Assembly: GCA_028622995.1 (NCBI GenBank) | Contig: JAJQJQ010000003.1 | Coordinates: forward strand, 2,604,001-2,668,000 | DNA from: Panagrolaimus kolymaensis | Taxonomy: Eukaryota; Nematoda; Chromadorea; Rhabditida; Panagrolaimidae | DNA: 64,000 bases | Direction of reading: 5' to 3' | In this document: positions 38,956-50,216 of the stretch, piece after piece | Numbering within the stretch: position 1 is the first letter of the stretch | How the letters are laid out: every line of letters begins with the position of its first letter | Made by a program: the position numbers and the translations under genes | Notes under the pieces: model-generated | The model's database searches: none | Seen by the model: only the letters and a program-made list of their open reading frames with translations | Told to the model about the DNA's origin: nothing

Positions 38956-41900
38956 TATTCAACTTCACACATCATTTGAGAAAATAGGAATGGAAATAAA
39001 AGGAATGGTGGTCGTTTTCCAGGGAAAAGGGTAGACAGACTTTGGATGTCTTTTTTAATCTTAAAAAAATGCGGAAATGATTTTGTAATTTATTATGGCA
39101 GCTAAAAAAAGTAATAACTATGTAATTTTATAAAACGTAACAACCACGAGAAAAAGCTTTATATCATGTTGAAAATGGCATATTTATGAGTTCAAAATTA
39201 AAGAATAAATACAAAAAGAGCAAAAATAAAAACTAAATAATTAATCAAATCCAAAACGTAAAGAAAAGAATTAATTTTCGAATAAACAATGTCAAAGAGT
39301 TTATTTGTATTTTTTGACAGGTCGTGGTTTACAAACAAAACACGTATTTAAAAAAGTCAAGAAAAAAAAGGATCGTAGTTTTTCGTTTTTACTTTTTTGC
39401 AAGAATGGAAGAGGAAAAAAACTTTTATTCACACATTTATTTTTTAAAGCAATGTTTAAGTTAAATGAGAAAAAAAGTGATTCATATTTTAAATGTTAGG
39501 TAAGAAGCAAACGAAAAATCAATATCCATGAATGAAATAAAATAAAATTATGACTTATCATTTTTATGTCAAACACAACCCCTTAACTCCTCCAATATAT
39601 TTCAAAGGACATGAAGAAAAAAAAGGTGTAACTTCCAAGCAGCTTTTAAAGGAAACAAAAAAAGATAAGGATAGCACCTTCCAACAAACACATGTATGCT
39701 TGCGCAAAGCAAAATAAAAAAAAATACATAAAAGGTTAGAAACCAAAGAGAAAACAAAAGAATTTTTACAATGCTAAAAACCAAACCACGTTGAGAAAAA
39801 AAATTGAAGAAAGAATTGTTGCGATAACAAACAATTTTTCCATTTTAGACATTTGAAATCAGAAAAGAAAAAAAAACCAAAGAAAAATCACATTCGCGCA
39901 TGCATCGTTAAAAATTGAAATTTTTTTTTATGGCGGATGTATAAAACTTCGTTCAGCAAAAATTAGGTAATGATCCAAACTAGAGCCTTCCTTCTTCTTC
40001 TTCGAACATCTGTTGATGGGGTGATTGATGGTGATAAAATTGAAATTTGAATTTAAATAGGTAAAATAAGATTAAATAAAAAAAAACTACGCCACACACA
40101 AATTTTTTGGCGGAACTTTGTTTAAAATGTGATAGAAGAGAAAAAAAACACAAACCACTATTTTAAACGTGAAAGGAAAAAACTCCTTGCGCGTCTTGTC
40201 ATTTTTTTAGAAGGTGTGTTGTTGAAGCAAATCAATTTTTTGTGAATGAAAATGGCTGATAGCAAACGACGACGACAAAATCAGTGACAATAGAAGATGG
40301 TTGAACCAGAAAAGGTGTGGTCGTTACAAGAATAATGCTTTTTTTCAGATGAAAGAAAAAGAAATAGCAAACGTATATTACTTTATTTTTTTGGCAAAGC
40401 AGTGGTCTGTCGTCTCCATGTAGATCAGATCATATCACATTCTTAAAATAAAAAACACAATCCAAGAGAGATTGTTTTTATGTGATGCATGCTATTTTAA
40501 GCAGCTCACATTTTTTATTTTAAACAGTCGTCGTCGAGAGTTCGAACTCTGTTTGTGCTTGTAGATAGCCAAAAAAATTTATTTTTCTCCGTAAAGTGAT
40601 TTTAATCGTCGTCGCGGCGGTGTTTTGTTTACAGTGAAAAAAAAAAAATAAAGCGTGTCAGGAAAGCATGTTCCAGCAATCAAAAAGAAAAAAAAGAATG
40701 TTTTTCTCTAATAAGAAAAATGTATGTTTGTCAAAAAAAATTTATATGGAGACATGGAGGAGATTGATAAGTAGTAATCGAAGTAACAAGAGGATGGAAA
40801 AATAAAAACAAACAAGCATACCATTAATATCGGGCTACTACTATTTGATAGGGTCATTATCATATAATGATGAATCGGGGGACGCGCAAAATATTTTTAT
40901 TGATATCAAAAAAATGCGATACATTCAAATATTTTGGCGGCGCACATGCATGCCCCCAGCTGTCACGGGCATCACCATCATCTTCATTGTTTCTATTCAT
41001 TTTCATTTGCATTGCACATCTTTTTGCGGTTGTAGCAATCGCCGTTAAAAATTCGCGCAGATGTAAAGAAGACGAAAAAAGGAAACCACCACAACAAAGG
41101 CCATCACCATCATCATCGCTTATTTTAACCAACCTATCAAGGTTTCAGTAAAAAAATAAAATAAAAAAGAAAATAAATCGTGGCGCAACAGATTCAGGAA
41201 ACAAAGAAAAGAAGAAATTTTGTTGGCATGGCTTTTTTGACATTCATGATAGATGACTTTCAACAGGCACGAATGGCAGTGGCGCATAACACAAAAAAAG
41301 GAAGGATGACACCGATCGGGCTTTTTCAGCTGCCTGTCAATAAAAAAATATATGTGAAAGTAGTGGTTTTGCGAAATTGTTTTTTAAAAATGGTAGAAAA
41401 AATTAGTATCATTGATCGACAAGTATCAATTTATATTTTTTAAATATATAATTAAAATCTTCGTTCATTTTTTTAAAGTAAATTTGGCACATAAATGAGG
41501 AAGAAAAAAACAAAACTATTTCAAGCATCTTTCGAAAAAGTGAAATAAAAAAAAGAAAAAAGAAAAGAAAAACGTAATAACTGTATTGCTCATGATTGAT
41601 TCCTTCCTTTAGGCAGTCAACAAAAAAAAATAACATTCGATGTGGAAAACAATAAAAAGAAAAAATATAGAAAGAAACAAATATGGAAGACGAAGCTCTT
41701 GCATCTAAGAAGAAGCAACAAAAATTCCAAGTTCAAAGAGCATTATGAAAATGAAAGCATTTATTCATAACCACAACAAAAAAAGTTTTTTTTTGTTGCA
41801 AAATATTTTAGTTATTCATAGCTATTTTGTTTGAAAGTTAAGTACATCCTTGAACGATAGCTGATCCACACTACATTGCGTTGGCGGAGGTTTACACAGT

Positions 41901-43836
41901 GTCTAGCATGAAGAAAAAAAGAGAAACCATTTTGTATATTTGTGTGTTGTTATTCACACAAATTTCAAGTGTTCCTTTTAAAAAAATATTTGAGCAATTT
42001 TGGGTAAAAAAATCAAAGCAAAAGAAAAAGAAAAAAATGCTAAAGGTTAACAAAATTTTGAAAAACTAACTAACGACAAACCAAAAACATGCCAAATGAC
42101 ATTTGTTGTTGATCGGTGTCCTTCATTAGTTATTTCTATTCCATTTCCCGACTGTAAAAATAAAAAACTGAACGAGACTAGATTTTACAGCCGTTGTTAA
42201 AAATGTACATAGTAGTAGTAATAAAATATACAAGCGTAGTAGCCACTGAAATGTCTATGAACATTGAGCAAGCAGGGAGCTCATTTCCGATCGCGCAATA
42301 AAGAACTTACTTAAATGAAGAAAAAAAAATTTGTTTCTCGTCTTGTCATCGTCGTCTGATCCTGTCTCTCTCCTCTGGCTTGCGTTTTTTAGCCTTCGGT
42401 AAGCGATTGGTCAGAACTAGAAGAGAATAGTAAAAAAAAACAAAGTTTTTTTATGAAAGGGAAAGGAACCAAGCGATAAAAAGCTTTTAAACTAATGCAA
42501 AAAAATCCGCGAAGAAAAAAATAAACGGAAGTACGAGATAGAGAAGAAGGAAAAGAAAAAAAGGTATTCGATGCGCAAACTTTGGACATATTTTAAAATC
42601 ATGATCGGTCATAATCTTCCACATCTCTAAATACTTAGAAGAGAATTTATTTGTTTCTGGTGCGCATAATTTTTATTGCTAAAACGTACTTCGTCCATTC
42701 TTCACATAAATAAATTTAAATGAATGAATTAAAAAAAGAAGAAAGAAATGATTCAATTAAAAAATTTTGGAAGATAGCATTAAAAAACTTTTTCATCAAC
42801 AAAAAAATTTTGCTTTTTATAAAAAAAATGTAAAAAAGTAATCGGAAAATTAAGGATCAGCCCATATTTTTATTTAAGTATATGACGTAAGACTTTACTT
42901 TTTTGTAAATAGAAACAAAGTAGCTATAGTCAATGAAATCAAAAATGTGGCATAAAAAGTGCTCCAATTTCGATTACCAAAATCGCCATTAATTCTTGTT
43001 TTTTTGCCAAATGTTTTTTCCAGATTTTCAAAGAAAAAGAAGAAGGAAAAAATCCATTCAGTTGCTCCTCACCCCACTTTTAAGACCAGATGTTGCTATG
43101 GTGGTCAAAATAATAATAAAAAAATGAAAAATTGATACTAAACTAAATTTCGTGTCTCCCTTTAAAAAACAAATAAGAGCAAATCATTTATTATAAAAAA
43201 AAACATAATAAAAATAATATCTCGGGATAAATTTTGTAAACCAAAGTTTTATATAAAAAGAGTTTAAAAAAGCGGAGGCGGCAATATGATGAGAAAAAAA
43301 TATATAAAAAATATTAAATTTAAAAGTTTTGATAATAAAAAAAAAAAAGCATCCCGAAACTCAAAAAATTTTGAAAAAATGATAATAGACTAGAGTTTTA
43401 CACAATAAACATAAAGTGTGCAGACAAATCAGGCTCAAAAAAAAGTTAGGCAAAAAATATCCGAAAAAAATAGAAAATGGCTAAAAAATTTTGAATAGAA
43501 ACCAAAAAAAGCTTTACTCTTAGGAAGTTACAAAGCAAAAAAAAAGGATGCAAAAAAGATCAAATAAAGGTACTACCCAAGACTATATTTTCATTCAGCA
43601 AGCAAAAAATAGAAAACGCTTTGAGATATACCGTATAAAAACGACATAAATTAACGGGTTATCTGTGTACTCAAATAATACAAAACAAAATAAAAAAAGT
43701 TTAAACCGATTTCAAAGGATGACAAATAAGCGGAATGACACACAACAATAAAATATAATCTTTCCAATAACAAAACTTTTTAAATATAATAATAGTAATT
43801 TTTTGTTCTGTGGCTTGTTTTAAAAAAATATGCAAA
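38956..43836. other. 4.9 kb gene-free region upstream of the RhoGAP gene
   Basis: No coding region is supported on either strand. Short frames near 40845-41151 exist on both strands but have no splice partners or known motifs. CGTCGTC/GACGACG clusters at 40267, 40528, 40608 and 42349, and a perfect palindrome at 40537-40550, stand out from the A/T background. Promoter elements or a distal first exon of the RhoGAP gene are the likeliest contents. Confidence 0.45.
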
Positions 43837-44919
43837 TTAGGCAGTCATTCCACGCACTTGACCTGTTTTTCTTACCTATAAAAGAAACAATTATTTATTG
43901 AAACAGTTTTAAACCTTAAAATCTTACTTCATTGAGTTCTTGTTGAGCTTTTTCTTCAATGGCCCGAATATCAGCCATAGTTAATTCAATCCAATTATCA
44001 ATCCAACAAAATACTTCGCGATGGAATTTGGAAAATAATCGAGGGTATTGCTACAAAAAAAAATTATGGATTAAAAAATCACGGGCAAAACTTTTTATGT
44101 ACTTACATTGTGAGCAAATTTTTCAACAATACTTTGTAATCCAAACCATTTAAAATGTACGGTAACAAGTTTGTATGCGCACATTACGGGTTCAGTAGTA
44201 TTTCGCCAATTACCAGTTAATTTACCTCGTCCAGTTTTTTGTGAAACAAATAAAGATGGAGAAGTTTCAGGTTTAACATCAGAATGGCTCAAAAATTCAT
44301 GATCATTGGCAATATCAATAAAAACTACTTCGCGTTTGGAAAGAATATCATTATTTAAATTATGGGCCTAAAAATGATATAAATAAATTAGAAATATTTA
44401 GAAAGTTGTTTTAGACTTACATTTTCAGTTGTACCACGATCAGGCAAATGTATAGTTTCAACTTTAACATAAAAGCTATCTTTCATATAATCCGGATTAG
44501 TTAAAACTGTTTTACAATATGGATAAGCGTTCCATGCTTCTTCATGAATAGCCAAAGAACCTTTGGGTGCAACCTTTTTGAGCAATGTAGGCACTTTTCT
44601 GCAAAATTAAAAAATCAATAAAAACCTAAGAATATATTATCAAAATAAATAAACATACGATTGAAAATGATAAATTTTATGAGTATATTGCCCACTGCTA
44701 TATTGTCCATTCAATAATGGAAAATTACTGAATGGTTCATTCTTTAATACTTCCACACCTTCCCCGCCACCGGTTTCTTGTTTAGATGCTTCAGCCACAG
44801 AAAAAAGTTGTCCAACTTGATATTCTTCAACAGTTAATGGAAGTACAACGCGGCTAAAAAATAAATTTCCGTAAATCTTTTTTTAAATTAATACAAACTT
44901 ACTATTCTTTGATAATCAT
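43837..44919 (-). CDS. Class I phosphatidylinositol transfer protein (PITP alpha/beta type)
   Basis: Exons 44919-44903, 44853-44659, 44598-44421, 44367-44107, 44050-43928 and 43875-43837 give 270 residues, the normal length of single-domain class I PITPs. The sequence is highly conserved: [70 protein letters not shown] and [16 protein letters not shown]. The C-terminal end is VRGMTA, close to the mammalian GMxA ending of the lid helix. It exchanges phosphatidylinositol and phosphatidylcholine between membranes in the cytosol, supporting phosphoinositide signalling. The start ATG is followed by only five codons before the first intron (MIIKEY), as in PITP genes, where MxxKEYR precedes the first strand. 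The gene lies 797 bases downstream of the NDUFB10-like gene on the same strand, too far for a typical nematode operon. Confidence 0.95.
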
Positions 44920-45716
44920 TATTTAAAGGTAGATAAATGTAAAGTATATGGCAAATAAGGCTAGGAAAAAAGTAGTTGTAATTGTTCTGTAAAATTTAAT
45001 TATGATTTTTGAAGAAAATTAAAAAAAAAATTCACGAATATAAAAACTTTAAAAGATTTAAAATTATCGCGATACTATAGAATCTCGTAAGTTAATAAAA
45101 TATTAATAGACTAATTAATTATTGAATAATCTCAGATTAGCAAAAATCATGATAAAATTCTTGGAAAGGATTGATTAGATTAGAAAGTTAGAACTTTGAA
45201 AAATGCCCTAGCATAGTTGTTAAGAAAAAAGGGTTAATAAATTATGTAAGTATTAACAAATAATATGCGGCAATATTTTATGGCAGTCGTCTTTTTGATA
45301 AAAGAAAAAAAGGAATAATTATTTTGATAAACAAACTATTTGTTTTTCCAAAGTCCTTTTTGATCAAAAAACAAAAATTTTTGATCAAAATGAAATATCT
45401 GAAAATTAAAATCAAAAAAATAAATTAACAAAAAATGCTTTTTAAAAAAAATTTAAGTTTGGTCTAAAAAGCTCTTAACATTTCGGAAAGTATTTGTACA
45501 TAAAAAACATTCTTAAAATGAATCATCAAGAATCATAAAGCAAAGAAACACACGTGGCGAAATAACCATTGTGAAATAATCAAAAGAAAACAATTTTTAC
45601 AAAAAAATGTATTTACTCTCATTTTATCCTAATTTATCCATATATAGCCTAATTTCAGGCCACAAATTACACTATTGTTGTAAATAAAGAACATAAAAAT
45701 TTAAAAACAAAAAGTT
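44920..45716. other. Intergenic region between NDUFB10-like and PITP genes
   Basis: This A/T-rich stretch separates two genes on the minus strand and should hold the PITP promoter. No T-run/TAG acceptor lies directly before the PITP ATG. Nothing else is seen. Confidence 0.45.
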
Positions 45717-46581
45717 TTAGATCATTCTGTAAGTTGATTTTTTTCCTTGTTCTTTATCAAATTCTGGATCTTCTGCAACCTTTTTGTAATATTCCCAATC
45801 CTTAGAAAGTGGCTTGTCTCCATCAACAGTGGCTTTGGAAAGATGGAATTCATAGGGAGCTTCATGATTCTTTTTATCTTGATACCACATTCCCTTTTTC
45901 CAAAATGCGTAATCCATTTCACCATTACGCAATTTATCTTTATGTTCTTGATAAGCACGTTCACGTTCAGCCATAATTTCTGGGTGTCGACGTTCCCAAA
46001 TCATTCGATGCTTTTGTTTCATATAAACATCCTTAATATCGGCGGTAGCGCCCATTTCACCATATTTAATAAAATAATTAAGATCTGCTTCTTCCATATC
46101 TTCTACGGCTTCAGCACATTTAAACATGTTAAGTTGATGGTAATTAATGCAGCGATCGAGGCGTTCACGTAAGGTGTTAAGAATATAAAAATCTACAAGC
46201 TTATCAAGGCGGTATTGCTCATTGGCTTCGAAATAGCATCCCTAAATATAATATTTTTGTATAAATATATATATATGAAAAGTTTAAGCTTCTAACCGCA
46301 TCATTAACACCACATAAATCAATATCGGGAACGCGAGTAAGCTTGCGTTGATAATAAGGCAACTTAAATTTATCATGAAGAGGTTCAACGATCTTTTCAC
46401 GAAACCAAGTTATAGGAATATCTGCCATTCGATGAGTATAATAAAGCATGGTTGGAAAAATGGTTCCTTGTCGATCAAGATTTCGAAGTTTCCAAAATGC
46501 ATTCCATTCATCACGATCTAGCAAACGACGTCGTTGAACGGCTGTGAGATGGGGCTGATCTTCGTAGCTTTCTTCAGCCAT
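45717..46581 (-). CDS. NADH:ubiquinone oxidoreductase subunit NDUFB10-like (PDSW)
   Basis: Two exons, 46581-46297 and 46241-45717, give 269 residues. The centre matches NDUFB10: YYTHRMADIPITWFREKIVEPLHDKF, then YYQRKLTRVPDIDLC, followed by cysteine pairs (DLCGVNDAGC and RCINYHQLNMFKC) in the places of the disulfide-forming cysteines of the human intermembrane-space subunit. It is an accessory subunit of the complex I membrane arm (ND5 module). The protein is longer than the human one: a charged N-terminal extension (LTAVQRRRLLDRDEWNAFWKLRN) and a C-terminal tail of about 80 charged residues. The ATG is immediately preceded by a T/A stretch ending TAG (AG at 46582-46583), a likely spliced-leader site. 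No cleavable presequence is evident, as usual for this subunit. Confidence 0.88.
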
Positions 46582-48064
46582 CTAAATATTATAGAAATCA
46601 TAATAACAACAAAGTTGTAAATAATATGTCAAAAATGCAGACATAATACAAAAAAACGCGCATGAATTGCAATTATTACGTAGTAAAACATATAAAAAAA
46701 ATGATTTACATATAAAAACGCATTAAAACCAGATATATGAAAACTAGATTGTTGTCATAAAGATCAATTTAATGATAAAAAATAAAGATGTGAAAAAAAA
46801 TGCGTTAGCATCAAAAAAATGTGGAAAAGCAACCGTCAAAAGTCTCGGGCATAATGTGAATATATGTAATTATGAAAGGGCTTTTAGGTGCAAGACCTAG
46901 ACAATTCGATGCTATTGATTTTTGAACATTTAAAAACAAACAACAGCAACAGCAGGTAAAAATAATTTTTAAAACCTTTAACTTTGTTTTTTTTTTACAC
47001 CCAAGCTTTCAACAAACATTTATTTTTTATATAAAAAGATTGTAATGTTAAACAATAATTATTTTTCATGTGTAGTCGTTGACTAAAAATGAACTACTAA
47101 AAAATGTGTATTAAAGCGCGAAAATCTTTTTGTTTTGTTGAAGCTTTCTCAAAAAGAGTTCCAAATAAAGAAGTGAATTCAAAGAGGTATATGGCTACAT
47201 TTGAGTAATGTTATTGTTTTATGGCAAGAAAAAAGTAAGGAAATGTCAAAATACAACTGAGCATAATTAAGGTGAGGTATGTCTGCAAAAAGCTAAAAAA
47301 ATATAGAAAAGAATAATAAAACTTTATAAAAAGCATAAGACGATTGTAGAATCCTAATTATTTTTGATTCTGGAATCAAATTTAAAGTTATAATTTAAGG
47401 TTTTTAGAAAAAAATAAATAAAAGAAGACAAAGCAACGAATAAAAAAATAAATAAAGAGGCCAACTTTTTTTGAGAATTTGAGCTTCCTTTTCATTGCTA
47501 TTTTGGCAAGCGCCCTTTCACACTTATTTGGAAGCGCTAGGTCATCAAATTGAGGATAAACATTAACAAAAAAGAGTAAACAAAAATTAAAGAGACAAAA
47601 CTGCATAAAATTTTTTAATTATACATAAAACAAAAAAAAGAAAAAGTTAAAAAGTTGAAAATTAATTTAATTTGAATTTTCTCTAATTTTTTAGATTTTG
47701 GTTTCTGAAAATTATAAGAGAAGTTTTTGAAGCACTAAAAAGTTTGATTAAAAGTGCGACTAACGGTTTTTAGAGATTTTATAAAACGTTTTAGTAATTT
47801 GAACTTTTTTTTTATTATTTTGTTGACTACAATTAAGTATCCATGTAGGTATAAGGAAGTAATTAGAGTGTATTAATTAATGTGAGAAAAATGAGTAATG
47901 CAATACTAAAGAACTTTTTTTCAGACACAAAAATTAATAATATTTATTAATGTCATTTATTCATAAATTTGACCCGTATTTTAATAAAATATGAATGGCA
48001 AATAATTAAAGAAAGTAAATAACTGATATAAAACTATAAGCATTTCTACAATTTAAAAAAAACT
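46582..48064. other. Intergenic region upstream of the NDUFB10-like gene
   Basis: This is mostly A/T-rich sequence. A short open frame with a signal-peptide-like start at 47388-47606 (minus strand) is listed separately. No other gene is supported. Confidence 0.4.
47388..47606 (-). CDS. Candidate small secreted peptide, incomplete model
   Basis: The frame opens with a hydrophobic leader (MQFCLFNFCLLFFVNVYPQ) that looks like a signal peptide, then a less AT-biased segment DDLALPNKCERALAKIAMKRKLKFSKK. After that the frame runs into low-complexity Phe/Leu codons, so the real coding part probably ends at the donor-like AAAAAAGTTGGC near 47466 and continues in a further exon that I could not fix. 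No family was recognised. It could be chance, because hydrophobic leaders are easily produced by T-rich DNA. Confidence 0.25.
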   Translation of the reverse strand: MQFCLFNFCLLFFVNVYPQFDDLALPNKCERALAKIAMKRKLKFSKKVGLFIYFFIRCFVFFYLFFSKNLKL

Positions 48065-50216
48065 TTAGTATAAAATATACAACAAAAAAATAAGTAAATA
48101 ATAAAATGGCAAAACCGAGAATGTTGAAGCTTTTGAAAGTTTGGCACAATCGTCTAAATTTGTTTGTCGTATTAACGCACAAATATTTTCCATTTGAATA
48201 CGTCGTTGCTCGTTAAAGCGCCTGAAAGAAAAAGATAATTAAAGAAAAGAAGGCATAAGTGTCAAAGTTATTTTATTAGTAAAAAATAAGAATAGCACAA
48301 AAAACATACGCGAGTTCTCGAGCATATTGATTTGGCTTCCATTTTTCATCAGGATTTTTTGTGAAATTTGAAGCTTCAATTCTTATAATTTGTTGAGAAG
48401 CTTCGTAAATGTCATAACAAACTTTGAACCAAGAAAGGGACGAAAGGGAAAGACGATGGAAAGATTTGAATTTTTCGATATTAAATAAACTTCTAAAAAT
48501 TATGTTTTAGTTAATTTGTAATTTTGCAATTCGATGTCGCGAAAAATGTGTATTAATTTTTTACCTGTAAACGCAATGTTTGTTGCAAGCTTTTGATCTC
48601 AGAGGATGATCATTATTATAATGTTCACTTATATCAGATTCCGCTGCACTTCGAGGTTGTCGGAAAAGCATTAAAACAACGAATTGACAATCATTAGCCT
48701 TTTCCGGCAATGATATCATATAATTTGCTACTGTAAGTCCATCGTGAATAACATCGCCAGCTGCTAAAGCAGCAGATGGAATATCTGTTACCATCCAATA
48801 AAGATATTGCTTTTTAGGATCAAACATAACTACAGTAAATCTATCTTCTTTTGAAACAATATAATGTCGCAAAGATCTTTGATAATTATCGGCATTTTGA
48901 ATTGACCGAAGCGAAGATAACTTTGGAATATTTTGAGCGGCAACCGAAGATATTTGTTGATCGGATAATGGATCAGCAAATATTTCATCTTCTCTAAAAA
49001 AAATTTATTTTTGTTAAAAAAACTTTGTTAAAAGTATTAAATAATTTTTACATTAATTCTATTTTCGAGCAACAAACTTCTCCTTGAACTTCAGGTTGTG
49101 TGAAGCTGACACTTAAGGATGAATCAAGTTCATTCAAAGGAAATGCGTCAACAAAATCCCATCTTTGATCTTTAAGTAATTCTAAAAAAAGGAATTTCAA
49201 GGATAATTATTATTTAAAGCTTATTAAATTTATTTAATAAATAAAAGGACGCACTTGTTTGTATCAATGAATGACAATTATCCACAAAGCCCCGAATTCG
49301 ACGCCGTTCTATGGCATATGCATCTGCTCCAACCATTAACCAGTTGAGTCCAATTAAGCCTATTAAAAAAACCATTCGAACGTTAGTTTTTTGAGACAAC
49401 TAAAAAAATAAACATACCACTTTCTAATCCATGTTTAATCATAAATTGGGGAAGATTAAAGGGTTCATCTGGATGGCCTTTAAAGCTTTTAGAAGTGTAT
49501 GTCATGCCTGGTGGAGGCCGAAATACAAGCAAAGCCATGGGCGTTGGCATGCCTTTACGGAAATTTTCAACTGCTTGATATTTTCGAATAACTTTAGTAT
49601 CACGTGGATAATCAATAGATAAAAAACGAAGGGTGCCAAATCCTACATCAACCATAGCAATAAATAATGAATCATTTTGATTTAATTCTGGCCATGAAAT
49701 ATCTGGAGGATTTCGAATAAAATATGGATCTACGGGTTCCATATCCGGTTGGCCATCAATTTCTTCCACTTCAGGTTCAACATCAAAATTGTGATCGCAT
49801 GCTCGATAACTGCCTTTCGTGGGTTTATACAATATCCTTGGAAATATCCTCAAATTTTGTAAATACGCCGAAGTGAAAGTTTTGACTCGAAATAGTCGAC
49901 TTCCAAAATTATTATAATTAACTAAATCGGGAGGATTTATACAATTTATGGCATTATTCTAAAATTATAGATTACTAATTTTATGTAAATAAACAAAACA
50001 AAATAGAAAGTTTACCACTCGAAGTCGAGGACTTAATCTCCCTTCACAATGAAGTTTATGTTGATCTCCAAACCAAAAGCGATCAGTTTCGGGCACAATT
50101 CTTTTTATTTTTTCAATGCACGCAACTGTGGTGGAGCAAAATGACGGCTTCTTTTCTGCTGTTATTTGGGTTGTAGAAATACCAATTAAAATAAAATTTA
50201 ATAAAAATAAATGCAT
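48065..50216 (-). CDS. Secreted/anchored protein with two PEBP-like domains
   Basis: Exons 50216-50016, 49958-49418, 49359-49255, 49181-49052, 48993-48565, 48492-48310 and 48221-48065 sum to 582 codons with the stop. A signal peptide (MHLFLLNFILIGISTTQITA) is followed by two regions with the phosphatidylethanolamine-binding protein fold. The first has PPDISWPELNQNDSLFIAMVD and FNLPQFMIKHGLESGLIGLNWLMVGADAY. The second has DRFTVVMFDPKKQYLYWMVTDIP and FHRLSLSSLSWFKVCYDIYEASQQI. In PEBP1 the ligand pocket uses DPDxP, HxW and GxHRY; here only one DP remains and both histidines are replaced, so anion or lipid binding may be lost. The C-terminus is a hydrophobic stretch (LPFYYLLIFLLYILY) ending the protein, typical of a GPI-anchor signal or tail anchor. 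A splice acceptor at 50234-50235 lies just before the ATG. No characterised orthologue was recognised. Confidence 0.72.

Noticed and set aside
40530..40556. T-arm-like GAGAGTTCGAACTCT as part of a tRNA
   Set aside because: The five-base stem needed around a seven-base TTCGAAC loop does not pair on either strand, and no D-arm or acceptor stem is found.
40845..41151. Overlapping ORFs on both strands in the gene-free region
   Set aside because: No domain, no splice partner, and composition typical of GATGATG/CATCATC repeats read in several frames.
43837..46581. PITP and NDUFB10-like genes as an operon
   Set aside because: Same strand, but the 797-base gap is far above the usual nematode operon spacing and no SL-type acceptor precedes the PITP ATG.
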